A DNA stretch of 64,000 bases from Anniella stebbinsi (Eukaryota > Chordata > Lepidosauria > Squamata > Anniellidae). The position numbers and the translations under genes are program-made. The notes beneath the pieces are model-generated. The model did no database searches, was not told the origin of the DNA, and was given only the letters and a program-made list of their open reading frames with translations. The DNA lies in assembly GCA_029215795.1 (NCBI GenBank), contig JARDYH010000004.1:205200017-205264016 (forward strand). Direction: 5' to 3'. Positions 42,051 through 53,073 of this stretch are shown piece after piece. Each line of letters begins with the position of its first letter. Position 1 is the first letter of the stretch.

Positions 42051-42107
42051 ACAAACAAACAATCAGATTCTGTCAATGGATGGAGGACAGAACAAAAGAT
42101 GCCTGAC

Positions 42108-42350
42108 AAAGGCACGCCTGCCGGAAGAGATTTGTCAACTTAACAATTTTTTTGACTTTAAGAAAGCCATAAAGACTGATCTTTTCCGGCAGGTCTACCT
42201 AGCTGAATTTTAAGAGTTTTATTGTCATTTTAATAATGTATTAGTTTTATATGCTTTTAATCAGTTTTATGTATTTGTATTTGATGTTGTTCCTCGCCTC
42301 GATCCAGAGGGAGAGGCGGGTAAGAAATAAATATATTATTATTAAACCAC
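42108..42350 (+). mobile_element. L2 3' end, type B
   Basis: GAAGAGATTTGTCAACTTAA C, TTTAAGAAAGCCATAAAGAC TGATC encodes the last L2 residues (FKKAIKTDLF). The 3' UTR ends CTCGCCTCGATCCAGAGGGA GAGGCGGGTAAGAAATAAAT and a short ATT tail. Confidence 0.88.
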
Positions 42351-42414
42351 AGAACAGATTTTACACAATCTGTACATCCCTGTTACTGAACCAATGTCCA
42401 ATCTGACTGTGAAC

Positions 42415-42658
42415 TTAAGGCGGCCATGTTCCCTTTTTTATATACAGAGGATAGTCCTCTATTTGAAGCAATGTCAGAGGACTGTCCTTTAGTTTGAAAG
42501 TGTCCTCTCTCTGAAGGGATGTCCTGTCCATGATAAAGAAAATATCAGAAGGAAGAGCTGGGTCTTGAATTTGCCCATCAATGGCATCTGGACAGCAGAC
42601 TGAACAAGGTACAGAGGCGCTTCCTTCTACACTTGGTGTGACGGGCTGTAGTTCCATT
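42415..42658 (-). mobile_element. Decayed repeat related to 26175-26495
   Basis: GTTCCCTTTTTTATATACAG AGG, CAATGTCAGAGGACTGTCCT and GGACAGCAGACTGAACAAGG are reversed counterparts of the family. Reduced similarity. Confidence 0.4.
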
Positions 42659-42659
<1 letters not shown>

Positions 42660-42702
<43 letters not shown>

Positions 42703-42704
42703 TT
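42660..42704. repeat. (AAT)n microsatellite
   Basis: About 15 trinucleotide units. The poly-Ile and poly-Tyr frames on either strand are produced by it. No LINE 3' end is attached that I can recognise. Confidence 0.95.
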
Positions 42705-43387
42705 CTAAATGTGCATCTATACATATAGCGTATGCATATTGGGTTCTCTTTTTTGGTGATGCATGTTGTAAGTGGCCATCCTATGTGAACTGCTGCACTA
42801 ATGTGAGATGCAAATTTTGTACAACGATAGCTGCTGTTTGTGTGTGTCTGTCTGGTTGGGGGAATATATCCAACCATAAATAAACCGTCTATAAGCAAAC
42901 AGCAGGATTGTGAAGATAAAGTACAAATACTGCATGAACACAGTCGATGAGCAACATGCACCCTTTGGCACGTCCAACTCAAGAATGTTTTGCATTCTTC
43001 GGTGTTAATTTAGTAGCTTTGTAGTGAATGGAGCTGTCTTACATTAAAGGTGTATGATTCCCACTTCATAAACAGTGAAGATCACTGGGGTAGGTCGAAT
43101 GGGGAAGCTCGCAGCCACCCAGGGAGTGGCACCTAATAACTTAATTCAAAGGTTAATAAGTAAAGTCTCTTGCTGGATCCTGCGGTTGCCAGTTCAGCAA
43201 CGGAATTGCACCACTTCTGAGCTACAGAACTGTGCGGCTTCAGCCCTTCTGTTCCAGGGCTTTCCCAGTGCAGCCGATTTTGTGTAACAATCCCAGAGCG
43301 ACTCATGCTTTTAGTCTGCTAAGAATGGCCTTCCCCTCCAGCTCACAATGGGGACCCTTCCAGAGTCCCCATTGATGCTCCACCCTG
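42705..43387. other. Unassigned sequence
   Basis: No gene or repeat recognised. Confidence 0.3.
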
Positions 43388-43735
43388 TGAGTGTGGCCAG
43401 GTGTCCTCTTTTACAGACAACAGTCTCCTATCTGAGGGGCCCTCTATTTGAAGGTGTCCTCCATTTCAAAAGCTGACCTGTTCAGTTCTGGTGTAAAGAT
43501 AAAGAATCACAAGAAGTATTCATTGCCCATCAACACTTAGGACCAGACTGAACAGACACAATAGTGAGATGTACTGTATTTCTATTTAAATTATAATCAG
43601 TATTTTTTACATTTGCAACTAAACACATACATTAGCATACACACATTTTATGCAAATATGCCCCTCATTTGTTCTCTTTTTTTTTAGAAACATTTCCTCT
43701 ATTTTGCAGTTCATAAGTGGCCACCCTGCTCACTG
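43388..43735 (-). mobile_element. Decayed repeat related to 26175-26495 and 52532-52905
   Basis: GGTGTCCTCTTTTACAGACA, CCTCTATTTGAAGGTGTCCT and TTTCTATTTAAATTATAATC AG are reversed counterparts of the plus-strand copies. Confidence 0.5.
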
Positions 43736-44100
43736 CCCTGTTCCAAGACCCCAGTCCATTCACCTGAATCCCCTCTTTTCCTGCCTCTCTCTTCTATTTG
43801 AAGAAGGGCAACTCTTTCAGCCTCCACCCCAAATCATGGTCAAGAAGCAGGGGCTGTTGGGAAATGTAGTCCCTCAATCCAGTCAACCCATTAGTCCCAT
43901 TGAAGACTTTACTCACCTAGTCTTTATTATTCAGTACACAAATGTTTTTCTGGCAACCCCTTTAAAACCGAAAAAGCCACTTCTGGAATGGTTTTTGGGA
44001 TTGGAGAACCAGCAGGGGTACGGGGTTCGTATCCCATTCCCTCCCCCTCAAATACGTGCCTACTCTTCAGCATGGGGAAATGACAGCCACTCCTCCAATC
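43736..44100. other. Unassigned sequence
   Basis: Frame 43650-44111 (153 codons) has no domain and partly overlaps a repeat; not supported as a gene. Confidence 0.35.
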
Positions 44101-44108
44101 CCAAACAC

Positions 44109-44435
44109 TAGGCTGACCATATGAAAAGGAGGACAGGGCTCATGTAACTTTAACAGTTGCAGAGAAAAGGGAATTTCAGCCGGTGTTATTTGTATGCAAT
44201 TAGTACCTGGTGAAATCTCCTCTTCATTACAACAGTTAAAGTTGCAGGCACTATACTAGAGTGACCATATACAAAAGAGGGCAGGGCCCCTGCAGCTTTA
44301 ACTGTTGTAATGAAGAGGGAATTTCTAATTGTATTGCATACTAATTGCATACAAATGACGCCAGCTGAAATTCCCTTTTCTCTACAACTGTTAAAGTTAC
44401 ATGAGCCCTGTCCTCCTTTTCATATGGTCAGCCTA
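44109..44435. mobile_element. Dimeric palindromic hAT-type element with perfect 8-bp target duplication
   Basis: Ends TAGGCTGACCATATG and CATATGGTCAGCCTA. Perfect 8-bp direct repeats CCAAACAC at 44101-44108 and 44436-44443. Built of two palindromes in head-to-head order, with the inner junction near 44265 (ACTATACTAGAGTGACC). It defines the boundaries of the whole family. Confidence 0.93.
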
Positions 44436-44710
44436 CCAAACACCCTTTCTGAAGTGATTTGTACTGTTTAAAAAATTATGCCAAAAATGGCCACTGGGAT
44501 TGGGTTACACCCATGCTTTCTTATATGGGTTCTTCTACACATGGAACGCAATGAGATGACAGAATCCTGAGGTGATAAAATTTACTAAACTGTCCTGCTT
44601 TGACTGGAGCAAACTCTAACTGCAGTGAAGTCAGCAGACCTTTAAGCCTACAGGTGGTTATCCAGTGGGGTTCAGGCTACAACAGTGGTGGTCTAAATCC
44701 ATCAGAACAC

Positions 44711-45025
44711 AGTGGCTGAATTCAGACAACGCATTAAGCAACTGGGGGGGGGGGAACAATCATCAGTTGTGTTGCAGCTGCCACTCTGCTACAACTGGTG
44801 CAACTTGTAAAGGCTGCTGGAATAGAACTGAGGGAGGAGGGAGGGTGGGGAGAGGGGCGGGGGCTGTGTCAGTCAAATGTTGGGATGACTGTTAGTCCAC
44901 TCAATGCCAGCCCCAACCACCCACGGTTGTGTAGGAATATGTTGTATGAGGAGTCCCCACAAAATAACCAACTGTGAGTTGGCTACTCAACCCACTATTG
45001 ACTAATGTGTTGTCCGAATGTAGCC
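44711..45025. mobile_element. Foldback element 'tggctgaattcagacaac'
   Basis: Left TGGCTGAATTCAGACAACGC ATTA and right TAATGTGTTGTCCGAATGTA GCCA. The interior is G-rich. Same group as 41149-41644. Confidence 0.7.
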
Positions 45026-45029
45026 AGTT

Positions 45030-45627
45030 ACTCAACGAGGATCAGGCAACAGCAGGAAGGGTCAAGATAACAAGCTAGAGGTCAAACACAGTAGATCAGT
45101 CAGGTACATTATGCAGTGCAGAAACAAGGTCGCTAGGCAGGCCAAAAGGTCAGGGAACAAAGCATCAATCACAGGGCACAGTTCAGGAGGTAAGGTTAAC
45201 AGTACAGAGGTTGTATGGACAATGTTGTTCCATGTTGGTTGGGTTTCCAGTGAAGGCTTTTTAAGTCCAAAGCTTGCTGGACCCCACCCAGAGCTCAGTT
45301 GTAGTAATCAAAGCTCCCTTTCTGGAGCCTTACTCCTGAGGAGTCACATTCTTCTGCAGAGATCTTTTCTGGAAGCAAGCACTCCTTCACCCAGGGACCC
45401 TACTAGCCTGTCACTTGAGACAATGATGCTCCTGGGGATCATGGGGTTGCTCAGCCTCTGCTTCAGAGGCAGAGTCTCCTTCTCCTGACAGGGATGGCCC
45501 TGCGACCACATCCGCAAAAGGTTTGGGCTCCTGTGGGTCTGGTAACAGACCCTGGTCTGGGCTATCCCGGGCTTCTGGGGCCTCTAGCTATTCCTCTGAG
45601 GAGGACTCCTCCAGTGGGGGCATGACA
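45030..45627 (-). mobile_element. Possible gypsy-type solo LTR
   Basis: The minus strand begins TGTCATGCCCCCACTGGAGG and later reads CCTTACCTCCTGAACTGTGC, CCCTGACCTTTTGGCCTGCC and TTTGACCTCTAGCTTGTTAT, the texture of gypsy LTRs in reptiles. The 3' boundary merges with the foldback at 44711-45025. The frames 45111-45488 and 45523-45768 on the plus strand are antisense to it. Confidence 0.42.
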
Positions 45628-45901
45628 CAAACCATGCTGAAATTGGGGAATTTCTTTTGCTACTGTTCTCCTATGTTAACAACACACACAACAGCAACCC
45701 TAAACTCTTCCTTCATATGGAAAAGTAGGGAATGGGTGGGCCTAGAGTCTCTCTTGCTGCTATGCTAGTTTTGTATGCGGAGGGAGGTTTTTATATTGGG
45801 GATAATTCAAAAATGGTATCCCCCAACCTGCAGCCCGAAGTGGTACAGCCCACTCTATATCCCTCAGGAATCTACCACCTCATTCTACTGCATGTTCAGA
45901 T

Positions 45902-46023
45902 CAGGGGTTGGATCCAGATTTAGCCATGCTCAGAATAGACCTATTGAAATCAATGGGATTTCAGTTAGTCATTTATTTCAGGGTGTCTACACTGAGCATG
46001 GCTAAATTTGGATCTAATCCCTG
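45902..46023. mobile_element. Palindromic MITE 'ttggatccagatttagccatgc'
   Basis: Left CAGGGGTTGGATCCAGATTT AGCCATGCTCAG and right CTGAGCATGGCTAAATTTGG ATCTAATCCCTGG are near-perfect inverted copies over about 32 bp. The interior holds TTGAAATCAATGGGATTTCA. Confidence 0.88.
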
Positions 46024-46129
46024 GTCATTATTCAACAGAACCAAGCATTAAAATATTTCCCAGATTGTTCCACTTCAGGCTTCACAAATTCTTTTTGCAA
46101 GTGTGTGTGTGTGTGTGTGTGGGGGTATT

Positions 46130-46622
46130 CCTTCCATAGAGAAAATATTGGGTGTGTTTGTGGATAATAATAAGCCAAAATTGTCAACTTATCTTGGTTT
46201 GTTGTGAACAAGCAGCATGCTGGTGCACTCAGCCTCTTTGGCACTGCTTCACACAAGTAAGTAATGCAAACAAACAATGGAAAGTGTTTCATTATGTCTG
46301 AACCCAGGCTTCTGGTGTGTGGCTCTCAAACAAGCCAGGATTCATAAGCCAAAAACAAAGCTGGGTTTATTCCTGACTTACAATTCTGGCTTCTTTTGGA
46401 GTAACAAACCAGGAACTCAGATTTGGACATCAGGCAGAGTTTTCCATTCCTGGTTTGTTTTTTCCAGTTGTGCGAAAGAAGGAGCAATGTGGAAGAAAAT
46501 GAGTTGTGCGTACCAGCTTGCTGCTCATTCACAGTAAACCAGTATAAGTCAGCAATTCTATCATTACCAGTAGATCCCAGTGTACCTTCTGCCATCCCTG
46601 ATTTAGCCCAATATTGTCTGCC
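46130..46622. mobile_element. Foldback element with diverged arms
   Basis: TCAACTTATCTTGGTTTGTT GTGAACAAGCAGCATGCTGG pairs with CCAGCTTGCTGCTCATTCAC AGTAAACCAGTATAAGTC. The outer AATATTGGG and CCCAATATT also pair. (GT)n at 46099-46120 flanks the left end. Confidence 0.6.
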
Positions 46623-46689
46623 TGACAGCCAGCAGCTCTACAGGTTTTCAGGTATGTAGGTGTTCACCTAATATGTGATTCTTTAACTG

Positions 46690-46748
46690 AAGATGTCAGA
46701 CCGCCTGTGTCCAAAAACATATGCTTTACCACTGAGCTACAGTCCCTT
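46690..46748 (-). mobile_element. tRNA-Ala-like SINE head fragment
   Basis: CATATGCTTTACCACTGAGC TACAGTCCC is the reversed A box and start of the SINE head. Confidence 0.5.
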
Positions 46749-47369
46749 TATTTTTAAATAAATCTCCCCTCCTAATTTGTCTTTTAAAAAGATATATTTT
46801 TGGAAGGCTGTCTCCTCCCATGAATCCACAGATTGTTATGAGATGAGATTGGGGGAAAAATGCTTTCAAGATTTGCAGCTCGTTCTTGTACCCAGCGGTA
46901 CTTCTCTCATAATATCTGTTGGGTGGAAAGTAGAGCATGGCATTTCTTTCCCCAGGGCTGAAGTTTTTGATATGGATAGAAAAGCCTGTGAAGTCGACAG
47001 AACTTTACCAAGTAGGAGAATGAATAATTTCAGCAGCATGCACTCAGAACTAAACGTTTCCCTTTTTGCTTTTTCTTCCTTTTGAGACAAAAGTAATAAT
47101 TAACAAATGTTGAGGGGGGGTGAGGGGAGGAGAGAAAATGGAAGCTATTTTCTTGCACATAGACATTGCATTTCGCCTGAAGCAAAAGGATAAGAATTCC
47201 ATAATTGCAGCTCTCTCTGGAGCTGTGCCAAGAATTCTAAACCCTTGGCAGCAGTCATTTTCAGAGAATAGAAGTTTCGGAATAAAGAAGGAATGTAAAT
47301 ATCTTTTAAGTGTTACAAGTGAAGGAGGGGAGAGAATTTAAGCCAAAGTACTTCTTGCTGCTCTCTAGA
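46749..47369. other. Unique sequence, candidate conserved block
   Basis: No repeat recognised. Contains AATTCCATAATTGCAGCTCT and CATAGACATTGCATTTCGCC. No recognised frame. Confidence 0.3.
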
Positions 47370-47439
47370 TTTACGAAACATTAACTTGAGTAGAAGGATG
47401 GCCAGAACACTGCAGTGGATTGAACAATGGGTTTGGATA

Positions 47440-47860
47440 TGCAAAATCCATATTCATGTCCAGTAACCAGCTCCAGGTTCTGAAGGGCGTTTAGGCAAGA
47501 CACCCTCAATGGGTCCCTTCCCTCAGAGAGTGTAACGTCTTACCACGATTGTCTCCAGCTGCTATTGCTCCTCCTCCTCGTTCTCATCATTGCTTGCTTG
47601 ACAGACAAAGAGCCAGTAAGCAAGAAGGCAGTGACATCTACTCCTCCTTCTTTTCACCACCATCATTGCCTGGGCCAGAGCAAGAGGTAGGTGAAGAAAC
47701 AGCTTTCAATGGTGAAGGGGAGGAGCAACTCCAGAGGGTTCTTGTCAATGGGCCCCTATTGGGATGTGGGCCCTTGGCATGTGCCCAACCATGCCTGCCA
47801 TGCCTGGTTATGAAGCCTGGTGACCTTAGAGCTGGTTCACAGAAATATGGGCTGGAAAGC
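47440..47860 (+). repeat. Interspersed repeat X, uninterrupted copy
   Basis: CAAGACACCCTCAATGGGTC CCTTCCCTCAG, CAGCTGCTATTGCTCCTCCT, CTTGCTTGACAGACAAAGAG and GGAGGAGCAACTCCAGAGGG recur in the same order at 61365-61490 and 62936-63165, where CR1 separates the two parts. Confidence 0.7.
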
Positions 47861-48989
47861 CCATGAATGTACCTTCTATGTTCACATGATGTAAGGTATA
47901 CACATACATATGTGTAGCTACAGCAAGACAACAAGGCCCAGATACAGCATAACTGTGATTGAAGTATGCATGTGTGAAGGCATCCAAGGCTTGTATAGAT
48001 AGGATAGCACCAAAGAATTTGGCAGATGCCCATCTTCACCCACTTTTAAGGAATTGCTCATTTTTTAAAAGCAAAAATCCAAAATTCCATTTTCACTAGC
48101 CAGCCTGATTTACACAGCAATTTGTAGGTTAAAATGTTCAATCTTTAACTTCAACCTTTGCATATTTATTGTGTAAGGTAGATAACTCCTATCTCCATTT
48201 TACAGAAATGAAGTTGAGGCTGCCAAAACTTACTTAGTGGGACCCTGGTTGTCGTGATTTTTTAACTCTAGTCTTCTACTTTCAAGGACAAAATTCTCAT
48301 CCACCACATTGATGCTCAGTTCCAGTTAATGGACAGTATCCAATGCTGATGTAGGGCTAATGGAAATGAATGCTAGTGCAATGGAAAACTAGCACTTACT
48401 AGCTCAACTCCAGCATGAGATATCCAGCATGAGATAGGTCAGTGGAGCTCCTGGAAGCCTGTCTCATTCTGGAAGCAATAATTTGGGCTAGTTTCTGGAG
48501 TTGCACCAGCAAGCACCAGCTCCTTGTTGAGTTATTCTTTTTTCCTCTAGAGCAATGTGATTAGTGCTGGTGGGTTACCAGCATTGGATACTGCCTAAAA
48601 TAAATAAGACTTCTAATTCCATTGTGATGTAGTATGTGCTCTTCCACGCAGCAAGGTCCAATGAGGCCATAATAAAGCATCTCTTTGAACTTCACCCCTA
48701 ATCCAACGAATAGAGTGGCTCATCAAATTGGTTGTAGGAATCAGAATTAGTACGTGGCATAATATCCTTCATTGGTGTTTCTGTGTATGACTCTACATAC
48801 ATCACCCATGTGGAAATAGCCATCAGTGCTCCTGTTCTGTTGGCTGCACAGATGGAGCATGGAAGGGTCTTTTCATTGTTCTGTTAAGGACTCTGTACTC
48901 CACTTGTACTGAATCCTATTTCATATGTTAAGAGAAATATGTGACATTGACTTTTATTAGATGAGAACTTTAGACCAATTAGCCTGGTA
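47861..48989. other. Unassigned sequence with an old CORE-SINE-like fragment
   Basis: CTCCTATCTCCATTTTACAG AAATGAAGTTGAGGCTGCC at about 48186-48225 resembles the core of ancient MIR-type SINEs. The rest shows nothing I recognise. Confidence 0.35.
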
Positions 48990-49570
48990 TTGTTTACACC
49001 AGACATTTTTGAGCTGAGGGCACATTTGGCAATTTGAGAAAATCTCCTGGGCACCACCACAAAATGGCTGCCATTTGAGGCATATTAAAGGACAATTAAT
49101 CTGCCCAAAAGACTGAGTTAAAGACAGAGGTGGAGTAAGGGATAGAGCACCTTGGTGGATGCCAAGAAAGCTGTCCAGGAGCACATTGATGCCCGCTGCT
49201 TGCCTCTGGCCTATGCTGACTGGTAGTGGTTCCCCAGAGTCTCAGGCAAGGATCTTCCACAACATGTGCTATCTGATCTCTTTTTAACTGGAGGTACTTT
49301 TCAACTTGGTTTGCTGTGAAGTAGGTTTTTGTGGGTGCTAAAAACTGGTGGGTTCAAAAGAGTTGTTGAATGTGTTGGGGTGCAGATCCCACCGTTGACA
49401 TGTGCTCAGTCTGTTGAGCAGATTTCTTGTCCTTTGCCATGTCTCCCATGGCAGCCATTTTGTGGTGGCACCAAGAACAGTTTCTCAAATGGCCAAATGT
49501 GCCCCTGGCCCAAAAACGTTGCCTACTTTCTGCATGCAAAACATATGCCCTATCACTGAGGGTGTGAACA
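48990..49570 (-). mobile_element. SINE/palindrome chimera, copy 1
   Basis: On the minus strand the order is: tRNA-like head (CAGTGATAGGGCATATGTTTTGCATGCAG split as seen at 49530-49565), palindrome arm (GGGGCACATTTGGCCATTTG AGAAACTGTTC), SINE body (GTACCTCCAGTTAAAAAGAG ATCAG, CCTTGCCTGAGACTCTGGGG), then the opposite arm. The frames at 49354-49629 and 48957-49184 lie within it and are not genes. Confidence 0.7.
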
Positions 49571-49739
49571 AGCAAGCTGAAGTTCCTATCCCACTCTGGA
49601 TTTATGTACTCACCAAATGAAAGGACCAAAGTGGGTGAACAGAGAAGTATAATTTTTATTCAGGATGGTTCATGCCTCCTGCCATATTGAGGCTCAATTT
49701 ATGCTTCCTAAGGTGGTGCACTTAGTAATGTAGGTCATA

Positions 49740-50375
49740 AAAATGGCCAATGCAGTGGAAATGTAGACAAGTGTAAAGTGATGCATGTTCGGGCAATCCC
49801 CGTTCCCCCCCCCCCCCACAACTTTACATATACACTGATGCGTTCTGGGTTGGTAGTTAACCCAGTGTTAACCCAGTGTGCCGCTACCAAATTCTATTTT
49901 GGGCATAATTAGAAAAAGAAAAAGAAAACCCTGCCAATTATCATAGAGCCCACATTCTAATCTGTGGTGTGACCAGACATGGAATATTGTGTGCAGTTCT
50001 GATCACTGCACCTAAAAAGGAGATTACAGAGTTGGAAAAAGTGCAACCAAAATAATAAAGTGCTGGAGGAACTTCCTTATGAGGAAAGATTATAATATTT
50101 AGGACTGTTTTGTTTTGGGGGGGAAAAAGCCAAGTAGCGAGTGGTGAGACATAATAGAAGTGTACAAAATTATGAATAAGGTGGAGAAAGTGGATAGGGA
50201 AACATTTTTCTCCCTCTCTCATGGCACTAGAACCCTGGATCATCTTATGAAGCTGAATGGTGGGAGATTCAGGACTCATAAAAGAAAGTACTTCTTCACA
50301 CAGCACATTCTTAAACGATGGAATTTGCTACCACAAGTCGTAGTGATGGCCACCAACTGTACTGTTTCAGGCCAT
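49740..50375 (+). mobile_element. CR1/L3-clade LINE fragment (ORF2 C-terminus)
   Basis: Early text reads MANAVEM-TSVK-CM around 49750, then conserved C-terminal phrases ATWNIVCSS-like at 49975 and, in frame 50160-50384, IMNKVEKVDRETFFSLSHGT, HLMKLNGGRFRTHKRKYFFT and ILKRWNLLPQVVVMATN. This matches the post-RT region of CR1/L3 elements. A (C)n run at 49804-49818 interrupts it. Multiple stops and shifts. Confidence 0.78.
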
Positions 50376-50866
50376 GGCTTCTGATTGATGCTCTGTTGGG
50401 CTGCAGATTTTTGTTATGGATCAGATGTTGAGCAGGCATCAGGTTGGGTCAGATCAGGCTCCTCAGGATGACAGGTGGAAAGAGATCAGTACCACAGAAA
50501 GCTCCACGTTTATAACTAGTACTTGATGGATCACCTAGGAATGCTGAGATCTCTACATTTAAAGTTATTTCCCTAACCTAATGATTGCCTGCTATCCAAA
50601 AGACTAATTCTGCCTTAGGCCACTTTATTTATAGGCAGCCAAGTGGATCCTGACAATTTGGGCTAATCAGCAGTGACCTCAAGATTCTGTCTTCAGGCAG
50701 AAGGAAAGAAACCTCCGTCTCTAATTGCCCATTTCTCACTTCTCTGGCAGACGTCTCAATCCATACAGAAAATGCTAACCATTCACTGTCTATTTTAACA
50801 CTTGCCTCGTAATACAAAGACTGGGTGGTGGGTGGATCACAGGTTCTGATAAATGGCCAGTGTGCA
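50376..50866. other. Unassigned sequence
   Basis: No gene or repeat recognised. Confidence 0.3.
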
Positions 50867-51043
50867 GTGTATGGTCGTACTACGTGGTCTGGTGGGGTGG
50901 GTGGGAATGGGACACATGATACAGCTGTCTTACTGAAGTTAAGCCAGTCTGTGTCTGGCCAGCGTCTGCATGGAAGACCACCAGGGATCCTCAAACACAC
51001 CATCTTGAGTTTTACGATGGAAGAAAGGTGGAATATAAATGTA
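50867..51043 (+). mobile_element. 5S rRNA-derived SINE
   Basis: GTGTATGGTCGTACTAC matches the start of 5S rRNA. CTGAAGTTAAGCCAGTCTG and TCTGCATGGAAGACCACCAG G match the internal control region (GAAGCTAAGC...GG, TTGGATGGGAGACC). It continues into a tail TGGAAGAAAGGTGGAATATA AATG like other SINE 3' ends, so it is a SINE3-type element rather than a 5S gene. Confidence 0.72.
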
Positions 51044-51044
51044 T

Positions 51045-51302
51045 CAGGGATGGCCAAGACATTTTGCTGCCTGAGGTGGAGCAGCAAATGGCGGCCCTCC
51101 TCCCAAGTCATGATACCTAAGAAGAACCAAATTATTTTGGCACCTGAGGTAGAAATTCCTCAAGCCCCTTTCCCCTTCCCTTTCATTAAAAAAGCAATAA
51201 CAGTACATTAATAACTAACAATTGGCTGCCTTTTCATGACATCAAATATCTGCTGCCTGAGTAATGGCAGGGCCACTTTGAGTAATGGCAGGGCCAGCCC
51301 TG
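51045..51302. mobile_element. CAGGGATGGCC palindromic element
   Basis: Left CAGGGATGGCCAAGACATTT TGCTGCCTGAGG, right GGCAGGGCCAGCCCTG. AATGTA lies directly outside each end (51038-51043, 51303-51308). An internal block GAGTAATGGCAGGGCCA is duplicated at the right end. Confidence 0.65.
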
Positions 51303-52531
51303 AATGTACTGAATAAATCAATCAAGAGTACAGCTAGGTGGGCCAGCCTGTGTTAGAGTCAAGTTCAGTACAGAGGTTTCGAGGCAAGCCTGGCATAGTC
51401 AGCTGCCTCCAACCCACTTGTCAAAGCACTGGAGAAAACTTTGGCAGCTGCAGCATGTTATTGCTTGCACTCTTGCCCATTCCTGGCCTCAGGATTCCTG
51501 GATTCAATTTCAACAACTGGAAACAAAGAGCCATTTGGCCAAAGGCTTCATTGGTGTCATTCTTGCAAGTTTCACATGAGCCATTTCACAGCTCATACAG
51601 AGATACTGCCCATTCACCCTTTGCCAGGGTGAACGACATTAATTGAATAACAGAGCAACTTTTCAGTTGCCTCTCAGGAAATGACACAAAGATGGAAAAA
51701 CAACCCTCCCCCCCCCCTTTTTCAAGTGGGCAAATGAAATTTTGCAGGGCTGACTTCCTGATTGTTTCTTTTGCTCGGCCCCACTATTGAAGCAAATGCT
51801 ATTTTTGAATACAATGGCTCCCTTTAATAGCAAACTGTGTAGTAAGTAAGGGGCCCTTCTTGCAGGCTTGGTAGCACACATTTTAGCAGCTGGCATGTTA
51901 ATGAGGCTGATTTTATTGAAATGAGCTAAATACTATTAACATTTCTGGACTCCTAATTGACTTCTGCAACATTTGCTAAACTTCAGAAAAATGCTTTGTG
52001 AAAATAGATACACACACACATTTCATAGAAACAGTGTCAAATAATAGGTTGTAGTAGGCTTATACATATATTCAAACTGGATCATACCTTTGCTTAGATG
52101 ACTTCAAAAGTTTTCCTCCATTACCATTGCAAATAATGTGCCAAACTTCTCTTTTTGTGTCAGGGAAAGATAGCCATTTCATATATTTATGAAGTATGAT
52201 TTACCATTACAAAATCCTTTTAAGATTATGCTCAGGGCTTGAATTCTTCTGACCTCTTAGCTCCATGCATTCTAATAATTCAAAGGAAGGTCTGGACTAT
52301 AAGCACACTACTGTTGAAAGGAAGAAATATCTGATTTAGATTCATAAAACAAAGCAGGTAAGACACTGCAAGAGTTTGATTGATGGACTCTTGACTTGTC
52401 CAAAATGCCAGTCATTTTTTTTAAAAGGGCAACGGTGGTGCTCACACACAAGGCAGGCTTAAAAAAAGGACAGTCCCATCTCTGCTACAAGTAGGAGAAA
52501 TGTGCAATTTCATTATGGCCAAGGCCACTTT
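51303..52531. other. Unique sequence, candidate conserved block at 51640-52000
   Basis: No repeat recognised in 51640-52000 (AGCAGCTGGCATGTTAATGA GGCTG, CATTTCTGGACTCCTAATTG). No recognised frame. (CA)n of five units at 52009-52019. Confidence 0.3.
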
Positions 52532-52905
52532 ATTAGAATGGTCACATCGCCAAACTACAAGAAATGCATTGCCAAGAAAGAGGACACAGAGTTGCATAAC
52601 ATTTGCACATGCATATTTATATGGATAGGTGCAAATTAAGATGTAAGAACTATAATTTAAATAGCAATACATTACATCTCAACGGGGGGGGTGAAGACTG
52701 TGATCAGGTGACCTGTTTGCTGGTTCAGTCTGCCACCCAGATGCTAACAGATGATGGGCAACATCAAGGCCCCTGTTCTCCTAGCTGCTTATGCTTCTTT
52801 TACTTTATATGGGCCCTTCAACCAGAGGATGCTTTCAAATATAGTGCAGTACTTGACCTTCAAATAGGGGACTGCCCTCTGTACAATAGGGCACGTGGTG
52901 ATGCT
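52532..52905 (+). mobile_element. Interspersed repeat, best copy of the 26175-26495 family
   Basis: TTAAGATGTAAGAACTATAA TTTAAATAGCAATACATTAC, GAAGACTGTGATCAGGTGAC, CTTGACCTTCAAATAGGGGA CTGCCCTCTGTACAATAGGG. Ends near GGGCACGTGG, near where the related element 12621-12824 has its GGTCACCCTA terminus. Confidence 0.55.
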
Positions 52906-53073
52906 ACAACCAATGGCTTTGATTTTCAACTCCTTGAGCAGATCTGATGAAAGTGAAGGGTTACCCAATACTTGAGACCAATTCATGTGAGCAGTTTCAA
53001 AACATTGAGCCCATCAAGACTGTACTTCCTTCACTGAAACTGAGGCTTATGAATACTTCCAATGCACAGTCAA

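Noticed and set aside
43650..44111. 153-codon plus-strand frame as a host gene
   Set aside because: No domain, overlaps a decayed repeat, and no splice or promoter context is evident.
44101..44443. Tc1/mariner element with TA target duplication
   Set aside because: TA is present at both ends, but an 8-bp duplication CCAAACAC lies outside it, so TA belongs to the element.
45111..45488. 125-codon plus-strand frame as a host gene
   Set aside because: Antisense to a region with gypsy LTR texture; no domain recognised.
50867..51043. Functional 5S rRNA gene
   Set aside because: Many substitutions, altered internal control region, and a SINE-type tail instead of a T-run terminator.
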